59,494 bases of DNA from positions 77,938 through 137,431 of the forward strand of contig NZ_JAGGOK010000065.1 of the NCBI RefSeq assembly GCF_018614615.1. Direction: 5' to 3'. The DNA comes from Streptomyces sp. ISL-100. Its GTDB lineage: Bacteria > Actinomycetota > Actinomycetes > Streptomycetales > Streptomycetaceae. Positions 1 to 8,318 of this stretch are shown piece after piece. Below the pieces are notes generated by a model. It was not told the DNA's origin and did no database searches. It saw only the letters and a program-made list of their open reading frames with translations. Numbering within the stretch: the first letter of the stretch is position 1; each line of letters starts with the position of its first letter. The translations under genes were made by a program, and so were the position numbers.

Positions 1-587
1 GCCGTCGGAACCGCCGGCTCCTGCGCGGCACGAATACGCCGACGGGCCGAGGACGCCAGCTGTCGGCAGGCCGCCGGCGTCCGGCCGACGATCTCGGCGA
101 CCTCGGTGAAGGGGTACCGGAAGACGTCGTGCAGGATGAACGCCACGCGTTCGGCCGGCGTCATCGACTCCAGTACGACGAGGAAGGCCATGCTCACCGA
201 CTCGTCCAGGGTGACCCGGTCGGCGGGGTCGGCCGGCTCGGCCCTGCCGCCGCCCGACGGTCCGCTGATCCACTCCGTGCGGTCGGGCAGCGGCTCGGGT
301 ATCCATTCGCCGACGTAGCGCTCGCGCCGGACCCGCGCCGATCCCAGCAGGTCCAGGCAGATGCGGGTGGCCACCGTCGTCAGCCAGGCGCCGGGCGACT
401 CGATGGCCTCCTGCCGTTGCCGCGACATCGCGTACCAGCGGGTGTAGGTCTCCTGCACGGCGTCCTCGGCCTCGGCCAGCGAACCGAGCAGCCGGTAGGT
501 GAGGTTGATCAGATGTCGTCGCTCGCCGACGATCTCGCTCAGGCCCGGCTCGGAGCGGTCATGTCCCGGCTCGGACGGTGTGCTCAT
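1..587 (-). CDS. ECF41-type (SigJ-like) RNA polymerase sigma factor, 3' end cut by window edge
   Basis: The 195 visible residues start at an ATG (reads MSTPSEPGHDRSEPGLSE) and run off the left edge. Region 2 is visible as RRHLINLTYRLLGSLAEAED, followed by a W-rich segment and the ECF41 linker signature WIPEPLPD. Region 4 follows with ESMTPAERVAFILHDVF and the helix-turn-helix FTEVAEIVGRTPAACRQ. ECF41 sigma factors normally carry a C-terminal SnoaL-like domain that modulates activity; that part would lie beyond the window. ECF41 genes usually sit beside their target (a carboxymuconolactone decarboxylase, oxidoreductase or epimerase). The divergent neighbour here is instead a small membrane protein, so a target outside the window is likely. 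Confidence 0.9.
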   Translation of the reverse strand, partial: MSTPSEPGHDRSEPGLSEIVGERRHLINLTYRLLGSLAEAEDAVQETYTRWYAMSRQRQEAIESPGAWLTTVATRICLDLLGSARVRRERYVGEWIPEPLPDRTEWISGPSGGGRAEPADPADRVTLDESVSMAFLVVLESMTPAERVAFILHDVFRYPFTEVAEIVGRTPAACRQLASSARRRIRAAQEPAVPT

Positions 588-758
588 GGTCGCGACCGCT
601 CCCTGGTTCTTCTCGTCCGCTTCCGCTCTCGCCACTTCGGCGAAACACCGCACCGGACTGTGAGGCCGGCGCTTCGCCTCACATTTCGCGGGCCCACGTC
701 GTCGGACTACCGAGACACTACCGATCCACCGCCGCAAGGCAGAAGAGGGGACCGCGCC

Positions 759-1151
759 ATGGCCACACAGACGACGGCAGTACAGGGCAGACTCACATTC
801 CTGCAGGTCGCGATCGCCCTGCAGGCCTTGTCCCTCCTCTTCCAGGCGGTCACCGCCGGAATGCTGCTGTCCTCGTCCCACGGTGCGGTGCTGCACGACG
901 TCGGATCGCGCGTGATGTACGGCGCATCGATGCTGTACGTGCTCGCCGCGATCCTGGCGTGGCGGCCGGGCGGCGGGGCGCCCCACCCCATCCTGTACGC
1001 GTCGGGCTTCCTCGTACTCGCTTCGGTGCAGGTAGTGCTGGGCATCGCGCACATGCCGTCGCTCCATGTCCCCCTGGGCGTCGTGATGTTCGGCCTGAGC
1101 GTGCTGGCGCTGGGCCAGGTGCGCGTGGCCGGTCAGCCGACCCACCGGTAG
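759..1151 (+). CDS. small four-helix integral membrane protein, function unknown
   Basis: The product is 130 aa and starts at ATG behind an AGAGGGG ribosome-binding site. Four hydrophobic segments are visible, at about residues 12-35, 48-66, 76-95 and 100-118, joined by short loops, with no catalytic motif. It is transcribed divergently from the ECF41 sigma factor across about 170 bp that probably hold both promoters. Its last 19 bp overlap the convergent response regulator gene. It may belong to the sigma factor's regulon, but only the gene order suggests this. No family assignment is made. Confidence 0.7.
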   Translation: MATQTTAVQGRLTFLQVAIALQALSLLFQAVTAGMLLSSSHGAVLHDVGSRVMYGASMLYVLAAILAWRPGGGAPHPILYASGFLVLASVQVVLGIAHMPSLHVPLGVVMFGLSVLALGQVRVAGQPTHR

Positions 1152-1828
1152 CGGCGTTCCGGGCGCCCTGTCCCGCCGTACCGCAGCGTCACCTCGGCGC
1201 GGCCCGTGTCCGCGAAGTACTCCAGATAGCGGCGCGCGCTGACGCGGGACAGCGATCCGGACTCGGCGCACTCGGTGGCGGAAAGGCCGGCCGGGTGCTC
1301 GCGCAAGGTGCGCTCCACCAGCTCCGCCGTGTGAGCCGCGAGGCCCTTCGGGAGCTCGCGCGAGCCCGGCGGGCGGGTGCCGAAGATCTGGTCGACGTCC
1401 GCCTGGCGCGCCTCGCCCTGCTCGGCGAGCTCGTCGAAGCGGGTCCGCATCGACGCCACGTGCCGCAGCTGCTCCTGAAGAGCGGCCTGATTGAACGGCT
1501 TGATCAGATAGTGCAGGGCGCCCGCCCGCAGCGCCGCCCTGATGATCTCCGCATCGCGGGCCGCCGTGATGAACAGCGCGTCCACGGTGTGCCCGTACTC
1601 GCCCCGCTCCTCCGCCGCGCGCAGCTCGCGCAGCACGCTGATCCCGTCCATATCGGGCAGATATACGTCGAGCAGTACCAGATCGGGACGAAGTCGCTCG
1701 GCAGCGCGCAGCGCCTCGGCGCCGCTGTGTGCCACCCCGACGACCGTAAAACCGTCCATCGCGGACACGCAGCGGCTGTGCAGCTTGGCGACCATGAAGT
1801 CGTCGTCCACCACCAGCACCTTGGTCAC
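1133..1828 (-). CDS. response regulator of the CitB/DcuR/DctR family
   Basis: The product is 231 aa. The receiver domain (about 1-120) has the acidic pocket VVDDD, phosphoacceptor Asp54 in LLLDVYLPD, and a conserved Lys in LIKPF. The C-terminal half carries a helix-turn-helix (LSATECAESGSLSRVSARR) typical of regulators that respond to extracellular di- and tricarboxylates. It starts with GTG and has no clear ribosome-binding site. The divergent gene is a tripartite tricarboxylate transporter, so this regulator most likely controls it. The partner sensor kinase, usually translationally coupled just upstream, is absent: only about 165 bp separate this gene from tctC, and the other side is convergent. 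See findings for a shared candidate operator. Confidence 0.9.
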   Translation of the reverse strand: MTKVLVVDDDFMVAKLHSRCVSAMDGFTVVGVAHSGAEALRAAERLRPDLVLLDVYLPDMDGISVLRELRAAEERGEYGHTVDALFITAARDAEIIRAALRAGALHYLIKPFNQAALQEQLRHVASMRTRFDELAEQGEARQADVDQIFGTRPPGSRELPKGLAAHTAELVERTLREHPAGLSATECAESGSLSRVSARRYLEYFADTGRAEVTLRYGGTGRPERRYRWVG

Positions 1829-1890
1829 CGCGCAAGGCTAGGTCTCGACCACAACGACCACAACGTCCGTTGATTGCGGAAGGGAGACAG

Positions 1891-1902
1891 CTTGTTAACG
1901 CG
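1891..1902 (+). promoter_or_regulatory. candidate operator CTTGTTAACGCG upstream of tctC
   Basis: The AT-rich core GTTAAC is rare in this high-GC background. The same 12 bases occur at 33192-33203 upstream of the citrate transporter. The motif lies in the divergent region between the response regulator and tctC, so it is a plausible binding site for that regulator. This is inference from sequence identity only. Confidence 0.45.
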
Positions 1903-1994
1903 CGGGCAACATGTGGGCCACTTCACAAGTTTCCGTGAATTCCCAGTTCAGACGTTTCCCACGTTCAAACGGACAGGTGGTGGCCCAGGTGCGC

Positions 1995-2972
1995 ATGCGC
2001 ACTCCCCTCGCCCTGCTCGGGGCGGCACTGCTGGTACTGGTGGGGCCGCCGCTGCTCACGACAGGCAGCGGCGCCGACACCGGCACGCAGATCCCCGGCC
2101 TGCGCTTCATGGTTCCCAATACACCCGGCGGCGGTTACGACATCACGGCCCGTACGGCCGCGAAGAACGCCGAGGACGCCGGGCTCACCCACAACATCGA
2201 GGTCTTCAACCTGCCGGGCGCCGGCGGCACCGTCGGCCTCACCCGGCTCGTCGGCGAACACGGCAACGGCAAGCTCGCCATGTCGATGGGCCTCGGAGTC
2301 GTCGGCGCCGTACACACCAACAAGTCGCCCAAGACACTTGGCGACACGACGCCGGTCGCCCGGCTCACCGAAGAGCAGGACATCGTCGTCGTCAGCAAGG
2401 ACTCGCCGTACAAGACCATCGACGACCTCGTCGCCGCCTGGAAGAAGAACCCCGCCAAGCTCCCCGTCGGCGGCGGCTCCTCACCCGGCGGGCCCGACCA
2501 CCTCGCCCCGATGCTGATGGCGAAGGCCGCGGGCATCGAGCCGAAGTCCGTCAACTACATCCCCTTCGACGGCGGCGGCGAACTCCTCGCCTCCATCCTC
2601 GGCAACAAGGTCGCCTTCGGCGTCTCGGGCGTCGGCGAATACCTCGACCAGATCAAGTCGGGCGAGCTGCGACTCCTCGCCGTCACCGGCCCCAAGCGGG
2701 TGAAGGGCCTCGACGCCCCGACCCTGCGCGAGTCGGGCCTCGACACGGACTTCACCAACTGGCGCGGCATCGTCGCACCGCCAGGACTCACCGACGCCGA
2801 GCGCGACAAGCTCGTCGCGCTCGTCGAGAAGCTGCACGCCTCGCCCGAATGGCAGGCGTCGATGAAGAAGAACGGCTGGGACGACGCGTTCCTGACCGGG
2901 GAGAAGTTCGGCGACTTCCTGGACGAGCAGGACACGCGCGTGAACTCGGTGCTGAAGGAGCTGGGGCTGTGA
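1995..2972 (+). CDS. tctC: tripartite tricarboxylate transporter, periplasmic-type substrate-binding protein TctC
   Basis: The product is 325 aa from the ATG chosen here; in-frame GTGs at 1977, 1980 and 1989, and an ATG at 1911, are alternatives. This start puts a signal peptide (MRTPLALLGAALLVLVG) directly at the N-terminus, and the length matches the usual 320-330 aa. The TctC/Bug-family signature FMVPNTPGGGYDITAR is followed by NLPGAGGTVGL, the ligand-binding region. The protein captures a carboxylate outside the membrane and delivers it to TctAB. Its stop overlaps the GTG of tctB (GTGA), so the two are translationally coupled. Which carboxylate is carried cannot be read from the sequence. 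Confidence 0.9.
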   Translation: MRTPLALLGAALLVLVGPPLLTTGSGADTGTQIPGLRFMVPNTPGGGYDITARTAAKNAEDAGLTHNIEVFNLPGAGGTVGLTRLVGEHGNGKLAMSMGLGVVGAVHTNKSPKTLGDTTPVARLTEEQDIVVVSKDSPYKTIDDLVAAWKKNPAKLPVGGGSSPGGPDHLAPMLMAKAAGIEPKSVNYIPFDGGGELLASILGNKVAFGVSGVGEYLDQIKSGELRLLAVTGPKRVKGLDAPTLRESGLDTDFTNWRGIVAPPGLTDAERDKLVALVEKLHASPEWQASMKKNGWDDAFLTGEKFGDFLDEQDTRVNSVLKELGL

Positions 2973-3502
2973 CCACCGGAACCGAAACCCCGGCCGCGGC
3001 CCGCGCGCCCCGGTCCTGGCTGCGCGAGCACTCCGAAATCGGCGTCAGCGTGCTGCTGTTGCTGCTCGGCGTTCTCGTCCTCACCGACGCCCTCACCATG
3101 GACGTCGACATCACCCAGCGCGGCCCCGTCGGCCCCAAGACCGTTCCGGTCGTCGTCGGCATCGCCCTGCTGCTCGTCGCCGTACTCCTCGCCGTCGACG
3201 TCCTGCGCGGCGGGCGCGGTGAGGCGGAGGGCGGCGAGGACATCGACCTCAGCGAGCCCAGCGACTGGCGTACGGTCCTGCTCCTCGCCGGGGTCTTCCT
3301 CGGCAACGCCGTGCTCATCGACCCGCTCGGCTTCCCCATCTCCGGGGCCCTGCTCTTCTGGGGATCGGCGTACGCGCTGGGCAGCCGCCACTACGACCGA
3401 GACCCGCTCATCGCGGCCGGCCTCTCCCTCCTCACCTTCTTCGTCTTCAACAACCTGCTCGGAGTCCCGCTCCCCGGTGGCCCCCTGATGGAGGTGCTCT
3501 GA
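2969..3502 (+). CDS. tctB: tripartite tricarboxylate transporter small membrane subunit TctB
   Basis: The product is 177 aa and its GTG start overlaps the tctC stop by four bases. It has four predicted membrane segments: about 25-43, 60-82, 105-125 and the C-terminal pair around LIAAGLSLLTFFVFNNLLGV. A charged loop in the middle (EAEGGEDIDLSEPSDWR) is typical of the family. TctB is the poorly conserved small permease subunit that partners TctA; position and topology make the assignment. Confidence 0.9.
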   Translation: MTTGTETPAAARAPRSWLREHSEIGVSVLLLLLGVLVLTDALTMDVDITQRGPVGPKTVPVVVGIALLLVAVLLAVDVLRGGRGEAEGGEDIDLSEPSDWRTVLLLAGVFLGNAVLIDPLGFPISGALLFWGSAYALGSRHYDRDPLIAAGLSLLTFFVFNNLLGVPLPGGPLMEVL

Positions 3503-3505
3503 GTC

Positions 3506-5005
3506 ATGGACTCCCTCAACTCCCTGCTCGACGGCTTCGGTACCGCCCTCACGCCGATCAATCTGCTCTGGGCCGCGATAGGCGTCCTGCTGGGCACGGC
3601 CATCGGCGTACTGCCGGGAATCGGCCCGGCGATGGCGGTGGCCCTGCTGCTTCCGGTGACGTACGGTCTCGAACCCACCGGCGCCTTCATCATGTTCGCG
3701 GGCATCTACTACGGCGCGATGTTCGGCGGCTCCACCACCTCGATCCTGCTCAACACGCCGGGTGAGAGCGCGGCGGTGGTCGCGGCCATTGAGGGCAACC
3801 CGATGGCGAAGGCGGGACGCGGCGCGCAGGCGCTCGCGGCCGCCGCCATCGGGCACTTCGCGGGCGGCATGATCGGCACGATCCTGCTGGTCGCGCTCGC
3901 CCCGACCGTCGCATCACTGGCGGTGGACATCGGCGCGCCCGACTACTTCGCCATCATGGTGCTGGCCTTCATCGCCGTGACGTCGGTGCTCGGCTCGTCG
4001 CGCGTCAGAGGCGCGGCGTCGCTGCTCATCGGCCTCACCATCGGGCTGGTCGGCCTGGACCAGATGACCGGCCAGCAGCGTCTGACCTTCGGCTCGCTCC
4101 AGCTCGCCGACGGCATCGACGTGGTGATCGTCGCAGTCGGCCTCTTCGCGATCGGCGAGGCACTGTGGGTCGCCGCGCACCTGCGGCGCGCGGTGGCCGA
4201 GCCGATTCCGGTCGGGCGGCCGTGGCTCGGCAAGGCCGACGTCAAGCGCACCTGGAAGTCCTGGCTGCGTGGCCCGCTGATCGGCTTCCCGTTCGGCGCG
4301 ATCCCGGCCGGCGGCGCGGAGATCCCGACGTTCCTCTCGTACGTCACCGAGAAGCGGCTCTCCAAGCACAAGGAGGAGTTCGGCAAGGGCGCCATCGAGG
4401 GCGTGGCGGGCCCGGAATCGGCGGCCTCGGCCTCGGCGGCGGGCACCCTCGTCTCGATGCTGACGCTCGGCCTGCCGACGACGGCTGTCGCCGCCGTCAT
4501 GCTGGCCGCCTTCCAGCAGTACGGAATTCAGCCGGGACCGCTCCTCTTCGAGCGCGAACCCGACCTGGTGTGGGGCCTGATCGCCTCGCTCTTCGTCGGC
4601 ATGGTGCTGCTGCTCCTGCTCAACCTGCCGCTGGCGCCGCTCTGGGCGAAGCTGCTGCGCATTCCGCGCCCGTACCTCTATGCGGGGATCCTGTTCTTCG
4701 CGGCGGTCGGCGCGTACGCGGTGGGCGGCGAGGCGCTGGACCTGGTGATCCTGCTGGTCATCGGCCTGATCGGGTTCGGCATGCGGCGGTACGGGCTGCC
4801 GGCGCTGCCGGCGGTCATCGGCGTAATCCTCGGCCCGGCGGCGGAGCAGCAGCTGCGGCGGGCGCTCCAGATCAGCGACGGCGGCGCGGTCGGTCTCTTC
4901 AACACCCCCTTCTCGGTGACGGTTTACGCCGTGATTGTGATCCTGCTGGCCTGGCCCTGGCTGAAGAAAGTGGTGCTGCGGGGGCGTCGTAACGTGTCGG
5001 CATGA
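3506..5005 (+). CDS. tctA: tripartite tricarboxylate transporter large membrane subunit TctA
   Basis: The product is 499 aa, the expected length. It starts three bases after tctB. It shows the TctA signatures GIGPAMAVALLLPVTYGL, AGIYYGAMFGGSTTSILLNTPGE near the N-terminus and the repeated-half counterpart GPESAASASAAGTLVSMLTLGLP near residue 300, the two pseudo-symmetric halves of the transporter. About 11-12 membrane segments are visible. It forms the Na+- or H+-driven permease with TctB. Its stop overlaps the ATG of the decayed acetyltransferase gene by ATGA, so that gene was once the fourth cistron. Confidence 0.95.
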   Translation: MDSLNSLLDGFGTALTPINLLWAAIGVLLGTAIGVLPGIGPAMAVALLLPVTYGLEPTGAFIMFAGIYYGAMFGGSTTSILLNTPGESAAVVAAIEGNPMAKAGRGAQALAAAAIGHFAGGMIGTILLVALAPTVASLAVDIGAPDYFAIMVLAFIAVTSVLGSSRVRGAASLLIGLTIGLVGLDQMTGQQRLTFGSLQLADGIDVVIVAVGLFAIGEALWVAAHLRRAVAEPIPVGRPWLGKADVKRTWKSWLRGPLIGFPFGAIPAGGAEIPTFLSYVTEKRLSKHKEEFGKGAIEGVAGPESAASASAAGTLVSMLTLGLPTTAVAAVMLAAFQQYGIQPGPLLFEREPDLVWGLIASLFVGMVLLLLLNLPLAPLWAKLLRIPRPYLYAGILFFAAVGAYAVGGEALDLVILLVIGLIGFGMRRYGLPALPAVIGVILGPAAEQQLRRALQISDGGAVGLFNTPFSVTVYAVIVILLAWPWLKKVVLRGRRNVSA

Positions 5006-5352
5006 CCGACGACATGAGCATCCGCCGTGCCACGTCCGCCGACGTACCGAGGGTGAAGGCCGTGACCGACGCGGCCTATCACCACTACATCGAACGGATC
5101 GGCGTCGCGACCCGGTGATCGGCGCCCTGATCCTGGTCCCCGAGGCGGACCACCTCTTCCTCGACAGCATCGCGGTCCACCCCGACGCCCACGGGCGGGG
5201 GGTGGGCCGCCGACTGCCGGAGTACGTCGAGGAGTACGCGCGCTCGCTTCCACTACCGCAAGCGGCTCTGGCCGCCGGGGGATTTCATCCCCGACGCGGG
5301 TGGATTGTGTGAGGTTCGGCGTACGGAAGCGCGGGCTCCCCTTAGCGTCTGA
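5002..5352 (+). pseudogene. decayed GNAT-family N-acetyltransferase
   Basis: Three pieces of one acetyltransferase lie in alternating frames. Frame A (5002-5118) gives the N-terminus MTDDMSIRRATSADVPRVK...YIERIGV and stops at TGA. Frame B (from about 5115) gives VIGALILVPEADHLFLDSI and the acetyl-CoA-binding stretch HPDAHGRGVGRRL. Frame A resumes at 5251 with HYRKRLWPPGDFIPDAG, a typical C-terminal end. The joins remove roughly 20-30 residues after IGV, including the beta4 entry, and the segment between motif A and the C-terminus. Two out-of-frame deletions explain this. The gene overlaps the tctA stop (ATGA), so it was part of that operon and is presumably non-functional now. Confidence 0.8.
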
Positions 5353-5354
5353 TC

Positions 5355-6296
5355 ATGATCAGAAATGGATTCACCGCCCTTGCAGTCACCTGCGGTTGTC
5401 TGGCCACCACAGCCTTGGGGGCTCAAGCCGTGCACCTGCCGCAATGGCAGCGTGTCGGCACAGGAATCACCGGCGGTGTGAGCGGCATGGCAGTCGTCGA
5501 AGGCGCACCTGTGGGCCGCGATTCGGCCGACGTGGTCGTCGTGCGGGACAACAAGGACGACGGGCAGGACCGAGTGGTCACGGTCCGGCTCAGGCCCGGT
5601 AAGGAGCCCGTGACGAAGGCACTGGAGTGGGAGGGGCCGCTGCCGAAGGATCTGGAGGCGCTCGACGCGATTCCGGGCCGGAAGAACCACTACATCGCGG
5701 TGGCCAGTGAGGGCACGGCGTACCACATCGCCGTGGCGGGTGACACGGTGACAGTGCTCGGCAGGCCCGTCCCGCTCCCGGGAAAGGTGACCGGCGACAA
5801 CTACGAGAGCTTCGCGGTCTTCCGCCATCCCTCGGGCAAGCTCACCGCCGTGTGGGCCACCAGGGGCAACAGTGAGGAGAAGTCGGTCGTGCGTGCCGCG
5901 GCGATGACGATCGGTCAGGCGTCTCTGCGGATCGGCATGCCCGCCGGTACTCAGGAGTTCGCCGTCCCGTTCCCGACCGAGGACGAGGTGCGGCACGTCA
6001 GCGATCTCAAGGTGCTGCCGGACGGGACCGTGCTGATCGCCTCGGCTTCGGACCCCAATACGGACGACGGGCCGTTCAGTTCGGCGCTCTACAGCGCCGG
6101 GAAGTTGTCCATGAACCGCGGGCTTCAGCCGGTGCTGCACCAGAAGAAGGGGTCTCTCACTCCTCTGCGCCGGTTCACCAAGCAGGACGACCGCAAGATC
6201 GAGGCAGTCGCCCAACTGCCGAACAAGCAGGAGATCTGGGGCACGGACGACGAGAACCATGGCGGGTTTGTCCGGTTCGATCAAGTCCGCCCGTAG
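5355..6296 (+). CDS. secreted beta-propeller-like protein of unknown function
   Basis: The product is 313 aa. A signal peptide (MIRNGFTALAVTCGCLATTALGAQA) is followed by a soluble domain. Repeated beta-strand blocks (DVVVVRDNKDDGQDRVVTVRL, LEALDAIPGRKNHYIAVAS, VSDLKVLPDGTVLIASASD, KIEAVAQLPNKQEIWGTDDEN) suggest a propeller resembling esterase-like phytase or SdiA-regulated proteins, which is a structural guess only. No metal or catalytic cluster is obvious. It lies alone between the acetyltransferase remnant and the convergent DUF402 gene. The ATG at 5355 is chosen because it starts the signal peptide directly. Confidence 0.75.
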   Translation: MIRNGFTALAVTCGCLATTALGAQAVHLPQWQRVGTGITGGVSGMAVVEGAPVGRDSADVVVVRDNKDDGQDRVVTVRLRPGKEPVTKALEWEGPLPKDLEALDAIPGRKNHYIAVASEGTAYHIAVAGDTVTVLGRPVPLPGKVTGDNYESFAVFRHPSGKLTAVWATRGNSEEKSVVRAAAMTIGQASLRIGMPAGTQEFAVPFPTEDEVRHVSDLKVLPDGTVLIASASDPNTDDGPFSSALYSAGKLSMNRGLQPVLHQKKGSLTPLRRFTKQDDRKIEAVAQLPNKQEIWGTDDENHGGFVRFDQVRP

Positions 6297-6319
6297 CCGG
6301 AGGCGAGAGCGCCGCGCCC

Positions 6320-6808
6320 TCAGACTCGCAGCAGGGCGGTAAAGGCCTGGGAGGTACGGGCCAGATCCTCCAGCGTGTCCAGGGAGCGGCGGGCTTCGGC
6401 CGCCGCCTCCGGGTGCCGGTCCGCGAGGCCGCTCGCCTCGAACTCGTCCTCGTCCAGACGCAGGACGGTGGCGCCGTCCGCCGACACCCACAGGTCGAGG
6501 TCCAGGTCCTCGACCTCCACCCGGCCGTCGGCGACCACCGCCGGGCGGGTCACGTCGCAGTACCAGCCCTTCAGCGTGCCGTCGGCCGCCGTGACCTCCT
6601 TGACGGCGTACCACCGGTCGCGCCAGTAGTGCTCCGTGAAGACATCGCCGGGCTCGAACCGTACGAAGCCGAAGTCCCGTACGCCCGGCGCCGCCCACGG
6701 CGCGCGCACCACCAGGTGCGTGCCGTCGTCGGAGACCACGGACGCCGGATAGCGGATCTTCGTACGGCCGGCCTTGACGAGGGCTATCTCAACCGAGCTT
6801 GCGGACAT
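6320..6808 (-). CDS. DUF402 family protein
   Basis: The product is 162 aa from the ATG whose reading gives MSASSVEIALVKAGRTKIRY. The DUF402 core is clear: FVRFEPGDVFTEHYWRDRWY, then LKGWYCDVTRPAVVADGRVEVEDLDLDLWV with the acidic run that binds a divalent metal in family members with phosphatase activity (RNase E/G-associated and FomD-like nucleotide hydrolases). The substrate is unknown here. The gene starts inside the 3' end of the upstream acetyltransferase (20 bp overlap), so the two are co-transcribed. Longer upstream starts would only extend into that gene's other frame. Confidence 0.85.
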   Translation of the reverse strand: MSASSVEIALVKAGRTKIRYPASVVSDDGTHLVVRAPWAAPGVRDFGFVRFEPGDVFTEHYWRDRWYAVKEVTAADGTLKGWYCDVTRPAVVADGRVEVEDLDLDLWVSADGATVLRLDEDEFEASGLADRHPEAAAEARRSLDTLEDLARTSQAFTALLRV

Positions 6809-7721
6809 GGCGTACCTCCGAGGCGCAGATCTCGTATCCGAACCATCTGTTGACGGCGAGCATGGGCTGGTTGTCCGCGTCGTTGCTCGTGTACGCCTCC
6901 GTGTAGCCGGCGGCACGGGCACGATGCAGGGAGTCGTTCTTGGCGAGCTTCGCGAAGCCGCGGCCACGGTGGGCGCGCACCGTGCCGGTCATGCCGGACC
7001 AGTAGCGGGTGAGGCCGTCCGTCTGGGCCGCCGTGAACGCGGCGACCCTGCCCTCGGCCACCACGATAGTGGAGAGGCCGCGGTCGAGGAGCGGGTGGTT
7101 CCAGGTGTGGTTGACCCAGTCGTCGTAATCCGCGAAGTCCGTGCTGATGTCACTCGGCTCGTCGGCGGTGGCTTCGGCGTCGGCCTCGAACACCGGCCGC
7201 GGATCGTCCAAGAAATCCGCTGCGGTACGGAGTTCGACTCCGACGGGGAGCGGCTGCCGCGCGGGAAGAGCGTCGCCGTTCGCCAGGTCGAGGCGCTGGA
7301 AGTGCAGGGGGCGGGTCGGCCGGTAGCCGCGCTTCTCGGCGAACGCGCGGGACTCCGGTGCGTCCAGCACCCAGGCGTAGACGGCCGTGGCTCCCTCGGC
7401 GCTGAGATGCTCCTCCGCCGCGCGCAGCAGGAGTGAACCCGCGCCGTGGCCGCGGTGGTCGGGGTGGATGTACGGCGTGACGTACGACTGGCCCGGCTCC
7501 GTGCTGTCGTACGCGATACCTGCGGTGGCGGCGCCGATGACCTCGCCGTCCTCCTCGGCCAGCAGCATGCGCATCTTCTTGTCCGGGTGCGCGGTGCTCA
7601 GCTCGAAGGCGACGGACTCCGGGGTCGTGACCATGAAGGGGACGGCTGCGCGGCGTACCCGGACCCAGCCCTGTGTGTCGGCTGCGTCGGTGGGCACGAG
7701 GTCGCGAACGATCAGCGTCAT
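6789..7721 (-). CDS. tandem GNAT acetyltransferase
   Basis: The product is 310 aa starting MTLIVRDLVPTDAAD. It has two GNAT domains. The first (about 1-150) carries the acetyl-CoA motif IHPDHRGHGAGSLLL. The second (about 160-310) carries VRAHRGRGFAKLAKNDSLHRA followed by the NQPMLAVNRWFGYE end typical of mycothiol-synthase-like and aminoglycoside-type double GNATs. Substrate unknown. It is divergent from the GntR gene, with about 85 bp between starts, and the downstream DUF402 gene overlaps it. Starting upstream at 7763 would add a residue run without domain support. Confidence 0.85.
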   Translation of the reverse strand: MTLIVRDLVPTDAADTQGWVRVRRAAVPFMVTTPESVAFELSTAHPDKKMRMLLAEEDGEVIGAATAGIAYDSTEPGQSYVTPYIHPDHRGHGAGSLLLRAAEEHLSAEGATAVYAWVLDAPESRAFAEKRGYRPTRPLHFQRLDLANGDALPARQPLPVGVELRTAADFLDDPRPVFEADAEATADEPSDISTDFADYDDWVNHTWNHPLLDRGLSTIVVAEGRVAAFTAAQTDGLTRYWSGMTGTVRAHRGRGFAKLAKNDSLHRARAAGYTEAYTSNDADNQPMLAVNRWFGYEICASEVRHVRKLG

Positions 7722-7806
7722 GGGGCGGACGTTACGGGCAGAACGTGCCCCGGTGCCTCCCATTTTTCTTCAGCTCTTTTCTCCGGTCGTGGGGGACAAT
7801 CGAGGC

Positions 7807-8181
7807 GTGACCTTGAAGATCGACATTGACGTGGACACCGGTATCGCGCCGTACGAGCAGCTGCGCGCCCAGATCTCGGAGCAGGCCCGCGCCGGTGCGC
7901 TGCCGGTGGGCTACAAACTGCCGACCGTACGCGGCCTCGCGGAGGATCTCGGTCTCGCCGCGAACACGGTCGCGAAGGCGTACCGGGCGCTGGAGAGCGA
8001 CGGGGTGATCGAGACGCGGGGGCGGAACGGGACGTTCGTCGCGGCGGCGGGGGACGCGGCGGAGCGGCAGGCCGCGGCCGCGGCCCAGGGGTACGCGGAG
8101 CGCGCCCAGCGTCTCGGCCTCGGCCACGCGGAGGCGCTGGCGGCGGTTCAGGACGCGCTGCGGGCGGCGTACGAGGGGTGA
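7807..8181 (+). CDS. GntR-family (YtrA-type) transcriptional regulator
   Basis: The product is 124 aa from a GTG start. The winged helix covers about residues 10-78, with PYEQLRAQISEQARAGALPVGYKLPTVR and recognition helix LAANTVAKAYRALESDG, then the wing VIETRGRNGTFVA. A short C-terminal helical tail with no ligand domain marks the YtrA subgroup, which often controls ABC transporters. None lies beside it; the divergent acetyltransferase gene shares its promoter region and is the nearest candidate target. Confidence 0.9.
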   Translation: MTLKIDIDVDTGIAPYEQLRAQISEQARAGALPVGYKLPTVRGLAEDLGLAANTVAKAYRALESDGVIETRGRNGTFVAAAGDAAERQAAAAAQGYAERAQRLGLGHAEALAAVQDALRAAYEG

Positions 8182-8267
8182 CCTGCGCGGTGCGGTGCGC
8201 GTCGCCTGCGGCGGCGGAGGGGCTGAGATTCGCCGTGCGCGGCAATCCAGCCCCGCCCGGCACATCC

Positions 8268-8305
8268 AGCCCGTCCGGCGTTTGAGGACACGCCCGCAGG
8301 GCGTC
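8268..8305 (+). repeat. 38-bp intergenic repeat, copy 1
   Basis: This segment begins AGCCCGTCCGGCG and continues through TTGAGGACACGCCCGCAGGG. It matches 26619-26656 at 37 of 38 positions in the same orientation. It lies between the GntR gene and the convergent AAA ATPase gene. It is a half copy: the matching inverted arm present at the second site is missing here. Such elements are common in Streptomyces intergenic space and often act as terminators. Confidence 0.7.
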
Positions 8306-8318
8306 CCGGGGCCGGAGG

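Noticed and set aside
2555..3856. 433-aa minus-strand frame opposite tctC-tctA
   Set aside because: It lies entirely within the tct operon and reads as Glu/Arg/Gly-rich noise without motifs.
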